Both the position numbers and the translations under genes were made by a program. From CAYJGJ01 sp964367585 (lineage in GTDB: Bacteria > Bacillota > Clostridia > Peptostreptococcales > Anaerovoracaceae), in assembly GCA_964367585.1 (NCBI GenBank), contig CAYIYH010000001.1, forward strand, positions 124,001 to 188,000: DNA of 64,000 bases, read 5' to 3'. Under the pieces are notes generated by a model. That model saw only the letters and a list, made by a program, of their open reading frames with translations, made no database searches and was not told the origin of the DNA. Positions 34,881-44,929 of this stretch are shown here, one piece after another; the stretch's first letter is position 1, and the number at the start of each line of letters is the position of its first letter.

Positions 34881-36110
34881 ATGCATCATGATTATATGTA
34901 TAACCCATTTGCGTACGGTGACTCTGTGTACGACGATTTTATATACGACCAAGTAAATCCACTCGTGACAGAATACTCTGTAATATCCGCAATACTATGG
35001 TGTAACATTTTCATAATAGCTATATATTTTCTGAAGAGTAATACTAATTTTATTAAGAACTTTACAATCACGCCTCTTATATTCTTGGCTAGCATATGCA
35101 TATTACGAATACTTTTTGTTTTTGATTTGCCTTTTACAATTAATATTGAATCAGATGTAATATATGCCTCTATAGTTTTGTTTTTTACTAATCCTCTTAT
35201 CATTTTTAACAGCGGTGCAATTCTAACTATACTGGATATATTACTCACCGTATGGGTAATAGGATCATCTTGTTTTTTAGTAAAGCATGTGATCTTGGCT
35301 ATACGAAGTCACAAACGTTTTAACTCTTTTGAAACTATACATGACAAGAATATTCTCGACATTTTAAACGCTGTAAGCGTGAAATATAAGACTAAATACT
35401 CTGTTAGAATTCTAAGTTCGAATGCAATTTCTACACCCATGATAATGGGATTTTTCAAGCCAACAATAATACTCCCGAAACTCGATCTTAGCGAAAAGGA
35501 ATTACATAATATTTTTTCGCACGAATTGACACACTTTATAAATAAGGATTCATGGATTAAGATTTTCGTTTATACGCTTTGCATTGTATTTTGGTGGAAT
35601 CCTTTTATACACATTTTCAAAAAGAACTTAGATTATATACTTGAAGTTCGATGTGACACTAACGTAACGAAGATAATGACTCAAAATGAAAAGAATGAAT
35701 ACTTAGAAACCATATTAAAAATAGTAAAGTACAATTTCACACAAAAAAATAACTATGCAACAGCAAATTCTGCATACTCCTATTTTGCGAGCACAAGCAA
35801 GGAGTCGGTGGTCGAACAGAGATTTAAAATCATCTTAAATGATCAAATTAAAAAAAGACCTATATACTTAATATATGCAGGCCTTATCACTCTTTTTCTA
35901 GCATCTACTATAATCAAATTCCAACCTGCATTTTATGCTGAGGATTTTTATCCCGATGACTATATCGATATTAACAGTGATAATTCTTATCTAGTAGAAC
36001 TGGAAGATGGCACATATGATTTTTATGTAGAAGATGAATGGTTTGACAACATACGGGAAATAGATTTATTAACGCAACCTTATTCATTACTTGAAATACG
36101 AGAGGAGTAA
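34881..36110 (+). CDS. M56 (BlaR1/MecR1-type) membrane metalloprotease
   Basis: 409 residues from an ATG with GAGG six bases upstream; alternative TTG/GTG starts at 34863/34869 are rejected. Three or four N-terminal membrane helices precede the cytoplasmic zinc protease domain with HELTH (FSHELTHFINKD), and a last helix near 325-345 leads to only a short acidic outer tail. The usual penicillin-binding sensor domain of BlaR1 is absent, so the signal must be sensed by another part or partner. It probably cleaves the adjacent BlaI-type repressor. Confidence 0.88.
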   Translation: MHHDYMYNPFAYGDSVYDDFIYDQVNPLVTEYSVISAILWCNIFIIAIYFLKSNTNFIKNFTITPLIFLASICILRILFVFDLPFTINIESDVIYASIVLFFTNPLIIFNSGAILTILDILLTVWVIGSSCFLVKHVILAIRSHKRFNSFETIHDKNILDILNAVSVKYKTKYSVRILSSNAISTPMIMGFFKPTIILPKLDLSEKELHNIFSHELTHFINKDSWIKIFVYTLCIVFWWNPFIHIFKKNLDYILEVRCDTNVTKIMTQNEKNEYLETILKIVKYNFTQKNNYATANSAYSYFASTSKESVVEQRFKIILNDQIKKRPIYLIYAGLITLFLASTIIKFQPAFYAEDFYPDDYIDINSDNSYLVELEDGTYDFYVEDEWFDNIREIDLLTQPYSLLEIREE

Positions 36111-36160
36111 TTACTTACGAAAAATGCTCCCCACGGCATTAGAACTTCCGTTTATATTTA

Positions 36161-36214
36161 AAAAAGCCGAACACCGTGTTAGATTATACATCTAGCACGG
36201 TGTTCGGCTTTTTT
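36161..36214. terminator. Strong bidirectional terminator
   Basis: AAAAAGCCGAACACCGTG and CACGGTGTTCGGCTTTTTT form an 18-base-pair stem around a 17-base loop. It ends the M56 gene on the plus strand and the tuf transcript on the minus strand. Confidence 0.92.
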
Positions 36215-36298
36215 ATTATTGTCTTATTTGATATTATCAAACTTCGTTACAGGCTCAAAAGACTAAGCCCTTCGAGACGGTTTTTATCAAAATAGTTC

Positions 36299-37492
36299 TT
36301 ATTCAACTATTTCGATAACAACTCCAGAACCCACTGTTCTTCCGCCTTCTCTTATCGCAAATCTCAAACCTTCTTCGATCGCAATCGGTGTGATTAGTTC
36401 GATATCCATTACGATATTATCTCCAGGCATACACATTTCTGTTCCTGCTGGTAAGCTTAAGTCTCCTGTTACGTCTGTTGTTCTGAAGTAGAATTGTGGT
36501 CTGTATCCATTAAAGAATGGAGTATGTCTTCCACCTTCTTCTTTTTTAAGTACGTATACTTGGCCTTTGAACTTTGTATGTGGATTGATTGTTCCTGGTG
36601 CTGCTAATACTTGTCCTCTTTGAATTTCTTCTCTTTGGATTCCTCTTAGCAATGCTCCGATGTTGTCTCCTGTTTCTGCTTCGTCTAGTTCTTTCTTGAA
36701 CATTTCTACTCCAGTTACAACGATCTTTCTTCTTTCATCCGATAGTCCGATTAGTTCTACTTCGTCTCCTACGTGTAGCATTCCTCTTTCTACTCTTCCT
36801 GTAGCTACTGTTCCTCTTCCTGTGATTGAGAATACGTCTTCTACTGGCATGATGAATGGTTTGTCATTTTCTCTTTTTGGTTGTGGGATGTATTCATCTA
36901 CTTGTTCAAATAGTTCGATTATTTTGTCTCCCCATGGACCTGATGGATCTTCTAATGCTTTTAATGCTGATCCTCTGATGATTGGTGTATCATCTCCTGG
37001 GAATTCATATTCGTCAAGTAATTCTCTTACTTCCATTTCTACTAAGTCTAGTAACTCTTCGTCATCTACCATATCGCATTTGTTTAAGAATACTACGATG
37101 TATGGCACGCCTACTTGTCTAGACAATAGGATATGTTCTCTTGTTTGAGGCATAGGTCCATCTGTTGCCGCACATACTAGGATTGCTCCGTCCATTTGTG
37201 CTGCTCCTGTGATCATGTTCTTTACATAGTCAGCATGGCCTGGGCAGTCTACGTGAGCGTAGTGTCTGTTGTTTGTTTCGTACTCTACGTGTGCTGTAGA
37301 GATAGTGATTCCTCTTTCCTTTTCTTCAGGTGCTTTGTCGATCATGTCGAAGTCAACTTTTTGTCCAAGACCATATCTTTCGAAAAGTGTTTTAGTGATC
37401 GCTGCTGTAAGAGTAGTTTTACCATGGTCTACGTGACCGATTGTTCCGATGTTAACGTGAGGTTTACTTCTCACAAATTTTTGTTTTGCCAT
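36299..37492 (-). CDS. tuf: Translation elongation factor Tu
   Basis: 397 residues. G1 GHVDHGKT at 18-25, DCPGHADY and NKCD motifs are intact, and the C-terminus SGVVIEIVE is standard. It delivers aminoacyl-tRNA to the ribosome. The start MAKQKF has GGAGG upstream; the longer frame (TTG at 37507) runs over that site. It is the last gene of the rpsL-rpsG-fusA-tuf operon, 35 bases after fusA, followed by a strong terminator. Confidence 0.98.
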   Translation of the reverse strand: MAKQKFVRSKPHVNIGTIGHVDHGKTTLTAAITKTLFERYGLGQKVDFDMIDKAPEEKERGITISTAHVEYETNNRHYAHVDCPGHADYVKNMITGAAQMDGAILVCAATDGPMPQTREHILLSRQVGVPYIVVFLNKCDMVDDEELLDLVEMEVRELLDEYEFPGDDTPIIRGSALKALEDPSGPWGDKIIELFEQVDEYIPQPKRENDKPFIMPVEDVFSITGRGTVATGRVERGMLHVGDEVELIGLSDERRKIVVTGVEMFKKELDEAETGDNIGALLRGIQREEIQRGQVLAAPGTINPHTKFKGQVYVLKKEEGGRHTPFFNGYRPQFYFRTTDVTGDLSLPAGTEMCMPGDNIVMDIELITPIAIEEGLRFAIREGGRTVGSGVVIEIVE

Positions 37493-37527
37493 TTTAATTT
37501 CCTCCAAATTCTAACTTTCGTTATATT

Positions 37528-39594
37528 TTATTTTTTAATTTTTTCTAGCATACTTTCTGGTAATTTTTCGAAGTGATCGAATTGCATTACATATACTCCA
37601 CGGCCTTGAGTCTTAGAACGCAAGTCTGTTGCATATCCAAACATTTCTGACAATGGAACCATGCCTCTTACAGCAACTGAACCATTATTCATGTCTGATC
37701 CTTCAATCCTACCTCTTCTAGAACTTATATCCCCTATTACATCACCCATATATTCTTCCGGAACTGTTACTTCCACTTTGAAGATAGGTTCTAGTAATAC
37801 TGGTTTAGATTTTTTGACAGCTTCTCTGAATGCCATAGATGCAGCAATTTTGAAGGCCATTTCAGAAGAGTCAACTTCATGGAACGATCCATCATAAAGT
37901 TCTACGCCGACATCGACAACTTGATATCCTGCCAAAGGTCCGACTTGCATAGATTCTTTGATACCTTCTTCAATCTTCGGTATATATTCTTTAGGAATAG
38001 CTCCACCGACGATTGAGTTTTTGAATTCGAATCCTGCACCGGCTTCTCTTGGGTACACCTTGATTTTGACGTGTCCGTATTGACCTCTACCACCGGATTG
38101 CTTAGCATACTTGTGGTCTACGTCAGCATCAGACGTAATAGTTTCTTTGTAAGATACTTGAGGTTTACCGACATTAGCTTCTACTTTGAATTCTCTAAGG
38201 AGTCTGTCTACTATAATTTCAAGGTGGAGTTCTCCCATTCCTGCGATTATAGTTTGTCCAGTTTCTTCGTTAGTATAAGTCTTAAATGTAGGATCTTCTT
38301 CTGCTAACTTAGAAAGTGCTATACCCATTTTTTCTTGTCCAGCTTTAGTTCTTGGCTCTATAGCTATTTCTATTACCGGATCTGGGAATTCCATAGATTC
38401 TAATATTATTTGATTTTTTTCATCGCATAGTGTGTCGCCTGTAGTAGTATCTTTTAATCCTACTGCAGCTGCGATATCGCCTGCATATACTACATCGATT
38501 TCTTCTCTTTTGTTGGCATGCATCTGTAAGATTCTGCCGATTCTTTCTTTTTTACCTTTTGTAGAATTTAGTACGTGCGATCCTGCGTTTATCGTACCCG
38601 AGTAAACTCTAAAGAATGCAAGCTTTCCAACGAATGGGTCGGCCATGATTTTGAAAGCCAATGCAGAGAATGGCTCGCTATCGCTTGCTTTTCTCTCGTC
38701 TTGTTCTTCGTCTTTACCTGGCAATACTCCCTTGATAGCTGGAATATCTACTGGAGAAGGCATATAATCTACTACAGCATCTAGCATTCTTTGAACACCT
38801 TTGTTTCTATAAGCAGATCCGCAAAGAACAGGGATAATATTTCCTAAAATAGTTTCACGTCTGATTACAGTTTTTAACTCTTCTTTCGTAGGCTCTTCGC
38901 CTTCTAAGAATTTCATAGTCAAATCTTCATCAAGTTCTGAAACTGATTCTACTAATTTTTCTCTCCATTCTGCCGCCAAATCCTTCATGTCATCAGGGAT
39001 AGCTACAGTTTCGAAATCTTTTCCAAGATCGTCCTTGTATACTTCCGCTGTCATTTCTATTAGGTCTACCATTCCGATGAAACCATCTTCGACTCCGATT
39101 GGCAATTGGATAGGAACAGCATTCGCTTTTAATCTATCTTTAACCATGCCAACGACTCGGAAAAAGTCCGCACCCAAGATATCCATCTTGTTGACAAATA
39201 TCATTCTTGGTACACCGTATTTCTCCGCTTGTCTCCAAACAGTTTCAGATTGTGGCTCTACACCACCTTTTGCACACAGTACAGTAACAGCTCCGTCGAG
39301 AACTTTTAGTGATCTTTCTACTTCAACAGTGAAATCCACGTGTCCAGGCGTGTCTATTATGTTAATTCTGTTTTCTTTCCATTGGGCAGTTGTTGCGGCA
39401 GACGTTATGGTTATTCCTCGTTCTTTTTCTTGTTCCATCCAATCCATAACAGCTCCGCCATCATGAGTCTCGCCTATCTTATGGCTTTTGCCTGTGTAAA
39501 AAAGAATTCTCTCTGTGGTCGTGGTCTTACCGGCGTCAATATGCGCCATTATACCAATATTTCTAGTCTTTTCTAATGAAAACTCTCTAGCCAT
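37528..39594 (-). CDS. fusA: Translation elongation factor G
   Basis: 688 residues, normal length. G1 AHIDAGKTTT at 17-26, DTPGHVDF and NKMD are intact, and the domain order is standard. It drives translocation on the ribosome. It follows rpsG by 81 bases and precedes tuf in the same operon. Confidence 0.98.
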   Translation of the reverse strand: MAREFSLEKTRNIGIMAHIDAGKTTTTERILFYTGKSHKIGETHDGGAVMDWMEQEKERGITITSAATTAQWKENRINIIDTPGHVDFTVEVERSLKVLDGAVTVLCAKGGVEPQSETVWRQAEKYGVPRMIFVNKMDILGADFFRVVGMVKDRLKANAVPIQLPIGVEDGFIGMVDLIEMTAEVYKDDLGKDFETVAIPDDMKDLAAEWREKLVESVSELDEDLTMKFLEGEEPTKEELKTVIRRETILGNIIPVLCGSAYRNKGVQRMLDAVVDYMPSPVDIPAIKGVLPGKDEEQDERKASDSEPFSALAFKIMADPFVGKLAFFRVYSGTINAGSHVLNSTKGKKERIGRILQMHANKREEIDVVYAGDIAAAVGLKDTTTGDTLCDEKNQIILESMEFPDPVIEIAIEPRTKAGQEKMGIALSKLAEEDPTFKTYTNEETGQTIIAGMGELHLEIIVDRLLREFKVEANVGKPQVSYKETITSDADVDHKYAKQSGGRGQYGHVKIKVYPREAGAGFEFKNSIVGGAIPKEYIPKIEEGIKESMQVGPLAGYQVVDVGVELYDGSFHEVDSSEMAFKIAASMAFREAVKKSKPVLLEPIFKVEVTVPEEYMGDVIGDISSRRGRIEGSDMNNGSVAVRGMVPLSEMFGYATDLRSKTQGRGVYVMQFDHFEKLPESMLEKIKK

Positions 39595-39675
39595 ATTTTT
39601 TCCTTTCTTCTATTAGCTCGCACTTATTATACGAACCGATAGTGTACTTTGCATCGCAAAAGAACACAATTCCAA

Positions 39676-40146
39676 TTACCATCTAAAATGTGCAAACGCT
39701 TTGTTCGCTTCTGCCATTTTGTGAGTATCTTCTTTTCTTTTAACTGAAGCACCTGCGTTATTAGATGCATCTATCAATTCTTTTGCTAATCTGTCAGCCA
39801 TAGTTCGCTCACCTCTTGCTCTAGTGAACTTAGTTAGCCATCTTAGCGCTAACGTTTGTCTTCTTTCTGGGCGAACTTCGATAGGTACTTGGTAGTTTGC
39901 ACCACCAACTCTACGTGCTTTAACTTCCAATACAGGCATGATGTTACTCATCGCCTTGTCGAATATTTCTAGCGGTTCCTCTCCAGTTACTTCTTTGATT
40001 TTATCAAAGGCAGTATATACGATAGCTTGTGCAGTACCTTTTTTGCCATCAAGCATGATGCTGTTGATGAGTTTGGCTACTACTATACTTCCGTATACCG
40101 GATCAGGAAGCACTTCTCTTTTTGGTACATTACCTTTTCTTGGCAC
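39676..40146 (-). CDS. rpsG: 30S ribosomal protein S7
   Basis: 156 residues, standard length, starting MPRKGNVPKREVLPDP. It binds the 3' major domain of 16S rRNA and organises the decoding side of the head. It lies unusually far (327 bases) from rpsL; see the intergenic element. Confidence 0.98.
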   Translation of the reverse strand: MPRKGNVPKREVLPDPVYGSIVVAKLINSIMLDGKKGTAQAIVYTAFDKIKEVTGEEPLEIFDKAMSNIMPVLEVKARRVGGANYQVPIEVRPERRQTLALRWLTKFTRARGERTMADRLAKELIDASNNAGASVKRKEDTHKMAEANKAFAHFRW

Positions 40147-40473
40147 TTCTCTTCCCTCCTAATGCAGCAATTAAATAATAATTACTTGCTTAAAATTATC
40201 GTCTAATTTATTGAATTGCATCGTTTCTTCACCCGATTACTCGGATTACTCTAATGTAGTACTGCAATTACGCACTACTTAGTTTCGCGGGGGTACTCGA
40301 CACCTTATTATATATTTATGACCATTAGATCAAACATTTTAAGGTGGCGCGGCACTCAAATCTAAATATCTTTGTATATATTTTTGAGGGCTACATCACA
40401 ATATGTTGCATTATAGTAGCCTCAAATATAAATATCTATGTATCTATATTAAGAGCCCAATTCCCGATTTTAT
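40147..40473 (-). promoter_or_regulatory. Structured 327-base spacer between rpsL and rpsG
   Basis: No open frame. It holds a 30-base direct repeat with four mismatches (40355-40384 and 40421-40450; CTCAAAT then TAAATATCT) and a hairpin between the copies (TTTGAGG-CTAC with GTAG-CCTCAAA, about 40383-40427). On the minus strand the hairpin is followed by AAATATATAC, so it is not a classical terminator. It may be an attenuator or an autoregulatory target of a ribosomal protein; function unproved. Confidence 0.45.
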
Positions 40474-40887
40474 CTACTTCTTCGCTCTTTTAGTACCGTA
40501 TTTTGATCTTGACTGTTGTCTGTCCGATACTCCTGCAGTATCCAAAGTTCCTCTAACTATATGGTATCTTACGCCGGGAAGGTCTTTTACTCTCCCGCCT
40601 CTGATTAAGACAACACTATGTTCTTGAAGATTGTGACCAATCCCAGGGATATATGCTGTAACTTCGATTCCATTAGTCAAACGTATTCTGGCAACTTTTC
40701 TAAGTGCTGAATTAGGCTTTTTTGGAGTTACAGTCTTTACAGATGTGCATACTCCTCTTTTTTGTGGTGAATTAGTGTTAGTTAATTCTCTACGCAAAGA
40801 GTTAAAACCTTTTCCCAAAGCAGGTGCCGTAGATTTCTTTTCTGATGAAACTCGTCCATCTCGTACTAATTGGTTAATTGTAGGCAT
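40474..40887 (-). CDS. rpsL: 30S ribosomal protein S12
   Basis: 137 residues with the clostridial insertion (APALGKGFNSLRRE) that makes it longer than the 124-residue E. coli protein. KTVTPKKPNSALRK and GRVKDLPG are unaltered at the lysines where streptomycin-resistance changes usually occur. It is the first gene of its operon, with a promoter about 210 bases upstream. Confidence 0.98.
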   Translation of the reverse strand: MPTINQLVRDGRVSSEKKSTAPALGKGFNSLRRELTNTNSPQKRGVCTSVKTVTPKKPNSALRKVARIRLTNGIEVTAYIPGIGHNLQEHSVVLIRGGRVKDLPGVRYHIVRGTLDTAGVSDRQQSRSKYGTKRAKK

Positions 40888-41099
40888 TTATTTCTCCTTT
40901 CTTAATAAGATATATATATTCTACTCGATATAGCATCTACTGGTTGAGCATGTCGATTACTTAGCGATGACTAGATTAGCAAATCGCTTAAATTACGGCT
41001 ACTACGTGAAGAACGCACACAACAAGGCAACGCAGTCAACTCGCCTATGCGATTTGATGCGTGCCATGGTTATATCGAGAACAAATATCTCAGCATGAT
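40888..41099 (-). other. Long 5' leader of rpsL
   Basis: From the promoter at 41100-41129 to the rpsL start lie about 200 non-coding bases. No ORF of note; several short inverted segments occur. AAAGGAG precedes the rpsL ATG. Likely an untranslated leader, perhaps with a regulatory fold. Confidence 0.5.
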
Positions 41100-41129
41100 A
41101 TATTATCACACTTTTACAAATAATGTCAA
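41100..41129 (-). promoter_or_regulatory. Promoter of the rpsL-rpsG-fusA-tuf operon
   Basis: On the minus strand a perfect -35 TTGACA (41124-41129) and -10 TAATAT (41100-41105) are 18 bases apart, just downstream of the rpoC stop. Confidence 0.8.
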
Positions 41130-41180
41130 CAATTATTAATAATTATCAACAAATTGACGGAAATCGGCTTTAATTGTCAG

Positions 41181-44100
41181 CTATTCCTTGGAATCATCAC
41201 CTATTTCTTCGAATTCGTCGTCAAACTTATTCTCGGAAGAATCCTCGTACACAAATATGGATTCGAACTGTTTTTTATCCTGCGCTTGCGCATTGTAAGT
41301 CGGCTCATGTTGATATCCTCTTAGCCCGTCATCTTCTTTCGCTGCATTTTGAATTTCCGCTTCTTCCATCATTTCTGTATATTCACCGTAGTCGATTTCT
41401 ACAGATTTATATTTTCCTAATCCCGTACCTGCAGGAATAAGTTTACCGATGATTACATTTTCTTTTAGTCCTTGTAGTTTATCTTTTTTACCTTTTATGG
41501 CTGCATCTGTCAATACCTTAGTTGTTTCTTGGAAAGAAGCAGCAGATAAGAACGAGTGGCTAGACAATGCATTCTTCGTGATTGGAAGCAATAATCTCTT
41601 GTATGTTGCAGGTTCTAATCCATTTGCTACAGCGATTTCATTGGCTTCGTCTATCTCTGTCTTAGTGCATTGTGCTTCCGGTAACAATTCTGTATCATTA
41701 GATTCTACAACCTTGTACATAGAAAGCATTTGATTTACGATTATCTCGATATGTTTATCGTTTATGTCTACCCCTTGTTGCTTATACACACGTTGAACTT
41801 CTCGTAATAAGTAGTTGTATACGCCTTCTACGCCTTTGATCCTCAATATGTCGTTAGGACTTAGTGGCCCTGCGGTCACGTTGTCCCCAGCCTTTACGAT
41901 ATCGCCTTCGGAAACAACGATCTTTGCTCCGTATGGGATATTGTATGTAATAGTTTCTTCACCCTCGATAATGATTTCGGTAGTATTGTCAAGGTTAGGG
42001 GTGATAGACACGACTTTACCCTCTGCCTCACAAATTTGCGCCAATCCTTTAGGTGTTCTTGCCTCGAAAAGTTCCTCTACTCTCGGCAAACCTTGCGTGA
42101 TATCGCTACCCGCTACACCACCAGTATGGAATGTTCTCATCGTTAACTGTGTTCCTGGCTCACCTATTGATTGAGCGGCAGTGATTCCTACAGGTTCTCC
42201 TATGTTTACCATTTCACCTGTTGCTAAGTCTTTACCGTAACACATCGTACAGATTCCAACTTTACACTTACATCCCATAGCAGATCTGATAGTAACTTCC
42301 TCTATGCCTTTTTTCTCTATTCGTTCTGCCTCTTCTGTAGTTATCATTTCACCTTTGCGTACTATTGTTTCTTTAGTCTCAGGATCGATGATGTCTTCTA
42401 GAGAGATTCTTCCCATTATTCTTTGGTGCAATGGCTCTATTACCTGTTTTCCGTCTGCGAATGCTCTTATTTTGGTACCCTCGGTAGAACCACAGTCGAC
42501 TTCGCCTACTATCATATTGTGAGATACATCTACTAATCTTCTTGTCAAATACCCCGAATCTGCTGTTCTTAGTGCTGTGTCTATAAGACCTTTTCTCGCA
42601 CCATTAGACGATATGAAGTATTCTAATACGGATAGTCCTTCACGGAAGTTTGATTTGATTGGAACCTCTACGATACGACCGGATGCGTTCGTCATCAGAC
42701 CTCTCATACCACCTACTTGTTTGATTTGGTTTTTACTACCTCTCGCTCCAGAGTCTGCCATAATAAATAAGTTATTCAACGGATCTAACGCATCGATAAG
42801 CGCATCCGCAACGTCGTCTGTCGCTTTGTTCCAAATGTCTACAACTTTTTCATATCTTTCGTCATTCGACATAAGTCCCATACGATATAGCTTTTCATAT
42901 TCATCTACTTTTTTCTCTGCGCCTTCTAAGATTAAATCTTTCTGGCTCGGAATTTCCATGTCGCTGACACTTATTGTGATTGCGGCTTTGGTTGCATATT
43001 TATATCCCATGTCTTTGATGTAGTCCAAAATCTGAGCTGTGCGCGCATTTCCGAACATGGCGTGACACTTGTTGATTACTACGCCTAAGGCTTTTTTGTC
43101 ACATAGGAAGTCAATTTCAAGAGCATAAGGGTCTACATTTCTGTCTACAAATCCGAGATTCTGAGGCATTCCTTGGTTGAAAATAAATCTTCCAACGGTA
43201 GACTCTATTAATTTCCCTCGAGTATCTCCCTCGAGACAACATCTTACTTTTACTAGTGCATGTATTCCGACTGTACCATTTTGATAGGCCATAAGCATTT
43301 CGTCAATGTTTGAAAATACTTTGCCGTCTCCTTTTTCTGCAGGAGTGTTTCTGTCATCGCTACCTTTGTGAGTAAGATAATACGTACCTAAGATCATGTC
43401 TTGTGTAGGGGTAGTTATCGGATATCCATCTTTTGGTGCCAAAATATTATTGGTTGATAGCATTAGAAAACGCGCTTCGGCTTGTGCTTCAACAGACAGT
43501 GGCACGTGCACCGCCATTTGGTCACCGTCGAAGTCCGCATTAAACGCCGTACACACCAGTGGGTGCAATTTTATCGCCTTGCCGTCTACTAATACGGGCT
43601 CAAATGCTTGGATGCCGAGTCTGTGCAATGTAGGGGCACGGTTTAGTAATACAGGATGCTCCTGTACTACTTTTTCTAATACATCCCACACTTCGTCGTC
43701 TTCTCGCTCTATCATCCTACGAGCAGATTTTCCATTTTTGTCGTCTACTATTTTAGAGAGTTCTTTCATTACAAAAGGATCGAACAGTTTAAGTGCCATC
43801 TTCTTAGGCAATCCACATTGGTGGAATTTTAAATCAGGACCTACGACTATTACAGAACGTCCGGAATAGTCAACACGCTTTCCTAACAAGTTTTGTCTTA
43901 ATCGTCCTTGTTTACCTTTAAGCATATGGGTAAGTGATTTCAATTCAGTTTTTGAATTTTGTGCTGTGACAGGTTTTCCTCTTCTACCATTGTCAAAGAG
44001 TGAATCTACCGCTTCTTGAATCATTCTTTTTTCGTTTCTGCATATCAAGTCGGCAGCTTTTATCTCTATTAGTCTCTTTAATCTATTATTTCTGATGATT

Positions 44101-44894
44101 AGTCTTCTGTATAAATCATTCAGATCCGCCGTCGCAAAACGTCCACCGTCCAGCTGAACCAAAGGACGCAAGTCCGGAGGTATTACAGGTATTGTTTGTA
44201 GTATCATCCATTCCGGACGATTACCTGAAGCCCTAAATGCTTCCATGATTTCGAGTCGCTTTATCAGTCTAGATTTTTTTGATTTGATAGCAGTTTTGAC
44301 TTGTTCTCTCAGCTCTATTACAGATTCTTCTACATTTATTTTTTCGAGTATTTCTCTGATAGCTTCGGCACCCATTCCCGCCTTGAAACGGTTACCATAC
44401 TCAGATTCTGCCTCTATATATTGTTGTTCTGTCAAAATTTGCTTATATTTTAATGGCGTATCGCCAGGATCAGTAACGATATAGCTAGCATAGTACAATA
44501 CTTTTTCTAACACAGGTCCAGACAAATCTAACACTAGGCCTAATCTGCTTGGCGAACCCTTGAAGAACCAAATGTGAGAGACTGGGGTCGCCAATTCTAT
44601 GTGCCCCATTCTTTCTCTTCTTACTTTTGACTTTGTGATTTCTACACCACAGGCTTCACACTTTAGCCCTTTGAATCTGCTACCCTTGAGCTTTCTACAG
44701 CTACATTCCCAGTTTTTTGATGGTCCAAATATTTTTTCACAGAATAGTCCACCTTGTTCTGGCTTAGACGATTTATGATTTATTGTGTCAGCGCTTTTTA
44801 CTTCCCCATATGACCATTCTTTGATGACTTCTGGCGACGCTATACCTATTTGTATTGATTCTACTTTATTCGAATCATAGTTTCTTTCTTTCAA
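41181..44894 (-). CDS. rpoC: RNA polymerase beta' subunit
   Basis: 1237 residues. The N-terminal zinc finger (CSCRKLK and CEACGVEITKSKVRRERMGH), the catalytic NADFDGDQMAVH and the second cysteine cluster (CKCKVGICTMCYG) are intact; the C-terminal tail is acidic. The start is TTG at 44894, with AAGGAGG eight bases upstream, because an ATG at 44915 would place that site inside the gene. It follows rpoB by 35 bases. Confidence 0.97.
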   Translation of the reverse strand: MKERNYDSNKVESIQIGIASPEVIKEWSYGEVKSADTINHKSSKPEQGGLFCEKIFGPSKNWECSCRKLKGSRFKGLKCEACGVEITKSKVRRERMGHIELATPVSHIWFFKGSPSRLGLVLDLSGPVLEKVLYYASYIVTDPGDTPLKYKQILTEQQYIEAESEYGNRFKAGMGAEAIREILEKINVEESVIELREQVKTAIKSKKSRLIKRLEIMEAFRASGNRPEWMILQTIPVIPPDLRPLVQLDGGRFATADLNDLYRRLIIRNNRLKRLIEIKAADLICRNEKRMIQEAVDSLFDNGRRGKPVTAQNSKTELKSLTHMLKGKQGRLRQNLLGKRVDYSGRSVIVVGPDLKFHQCGLPKKMALKLFDPFVMKELSKIVDDKNGKSARRMIEREDDEVWDVLEKVVQEHPVLLNRAPTLHRLGIQAFEPVLVDGKAIKLHPLVCTAFNADFDGDQMAVHVPLSVEAQAEARFLMLSTNNILAPKDGYPITTPTQDMILGTYYLTHKGSDDRNTPAEKGDGKVFSNIDEMLMAYQNGTVGIHALVKVRCCLEGDTRGKLIESTVGRFIFNQGMPQNLGFVDRNVDPYALEIDFLCDKKALGVVINKCHAMFGNARTAQILDYIKDMGYKYATKAAITISVSDMEIPSQKDLILEGAEKKVDEYEKLYRMGLMSNDERYEKVVDIWNKATDDVADALIDALDPLNNLFIMADSGARGSKNQIKQVGGMRGLMTNASGRIVEVPIKSNFREGLSVLEYFISSNGARKGLIDTALRTADSGYLTRRLVDVSHNMIVGEVDCGSTEGTKIRAFADGKQVIEPLHQRIMGRISLEDIIDPETKETIVRKGEMITTEEAERIEKKGIEEVTIRSAMGCKCKVGICTMCYGKDLATGEMVNIGEPVGITAAQSIGEPGTQLTMRTFHTGGVAGSDITQGLPRVEELFEARTPKGLAQICEAEGKVVSITPNLDNTTEIIIEGEETITYNIPYGAKIVVSEGDIVKAGDNVTAGPLSPNDILRIKGVEGVYNYLLREVQRVYKQQGVDINDKHIEIIVNQMLSMYKVVESNDTELLPEAQCTKTEIDEANEIAVANGLEPATYKRLLLPITKNALSSHSFLSAASFQETTKVLTDAAIKGKKDKLQGLKENVIIGKLIPAGTGLGKYKSVEIDYGEYTEMMEEAEIQNAAKEDDGLRGYQHEPTYNAQAQDKKQFESIFVYEDSSENKFDDEFEEIGDDSKE

Positions 44895-44929
44895 TGGAAT
44901 TACCTCCTTAACCATTTTTCAAACAACGT

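Noticed and set aside
40474..40887. Longer than usual S12 as a possible aberrant protein
   Set aside because: The extra N-terminal segment is the ordinary clostridial insertion, and all decoding-site motifs are intact.
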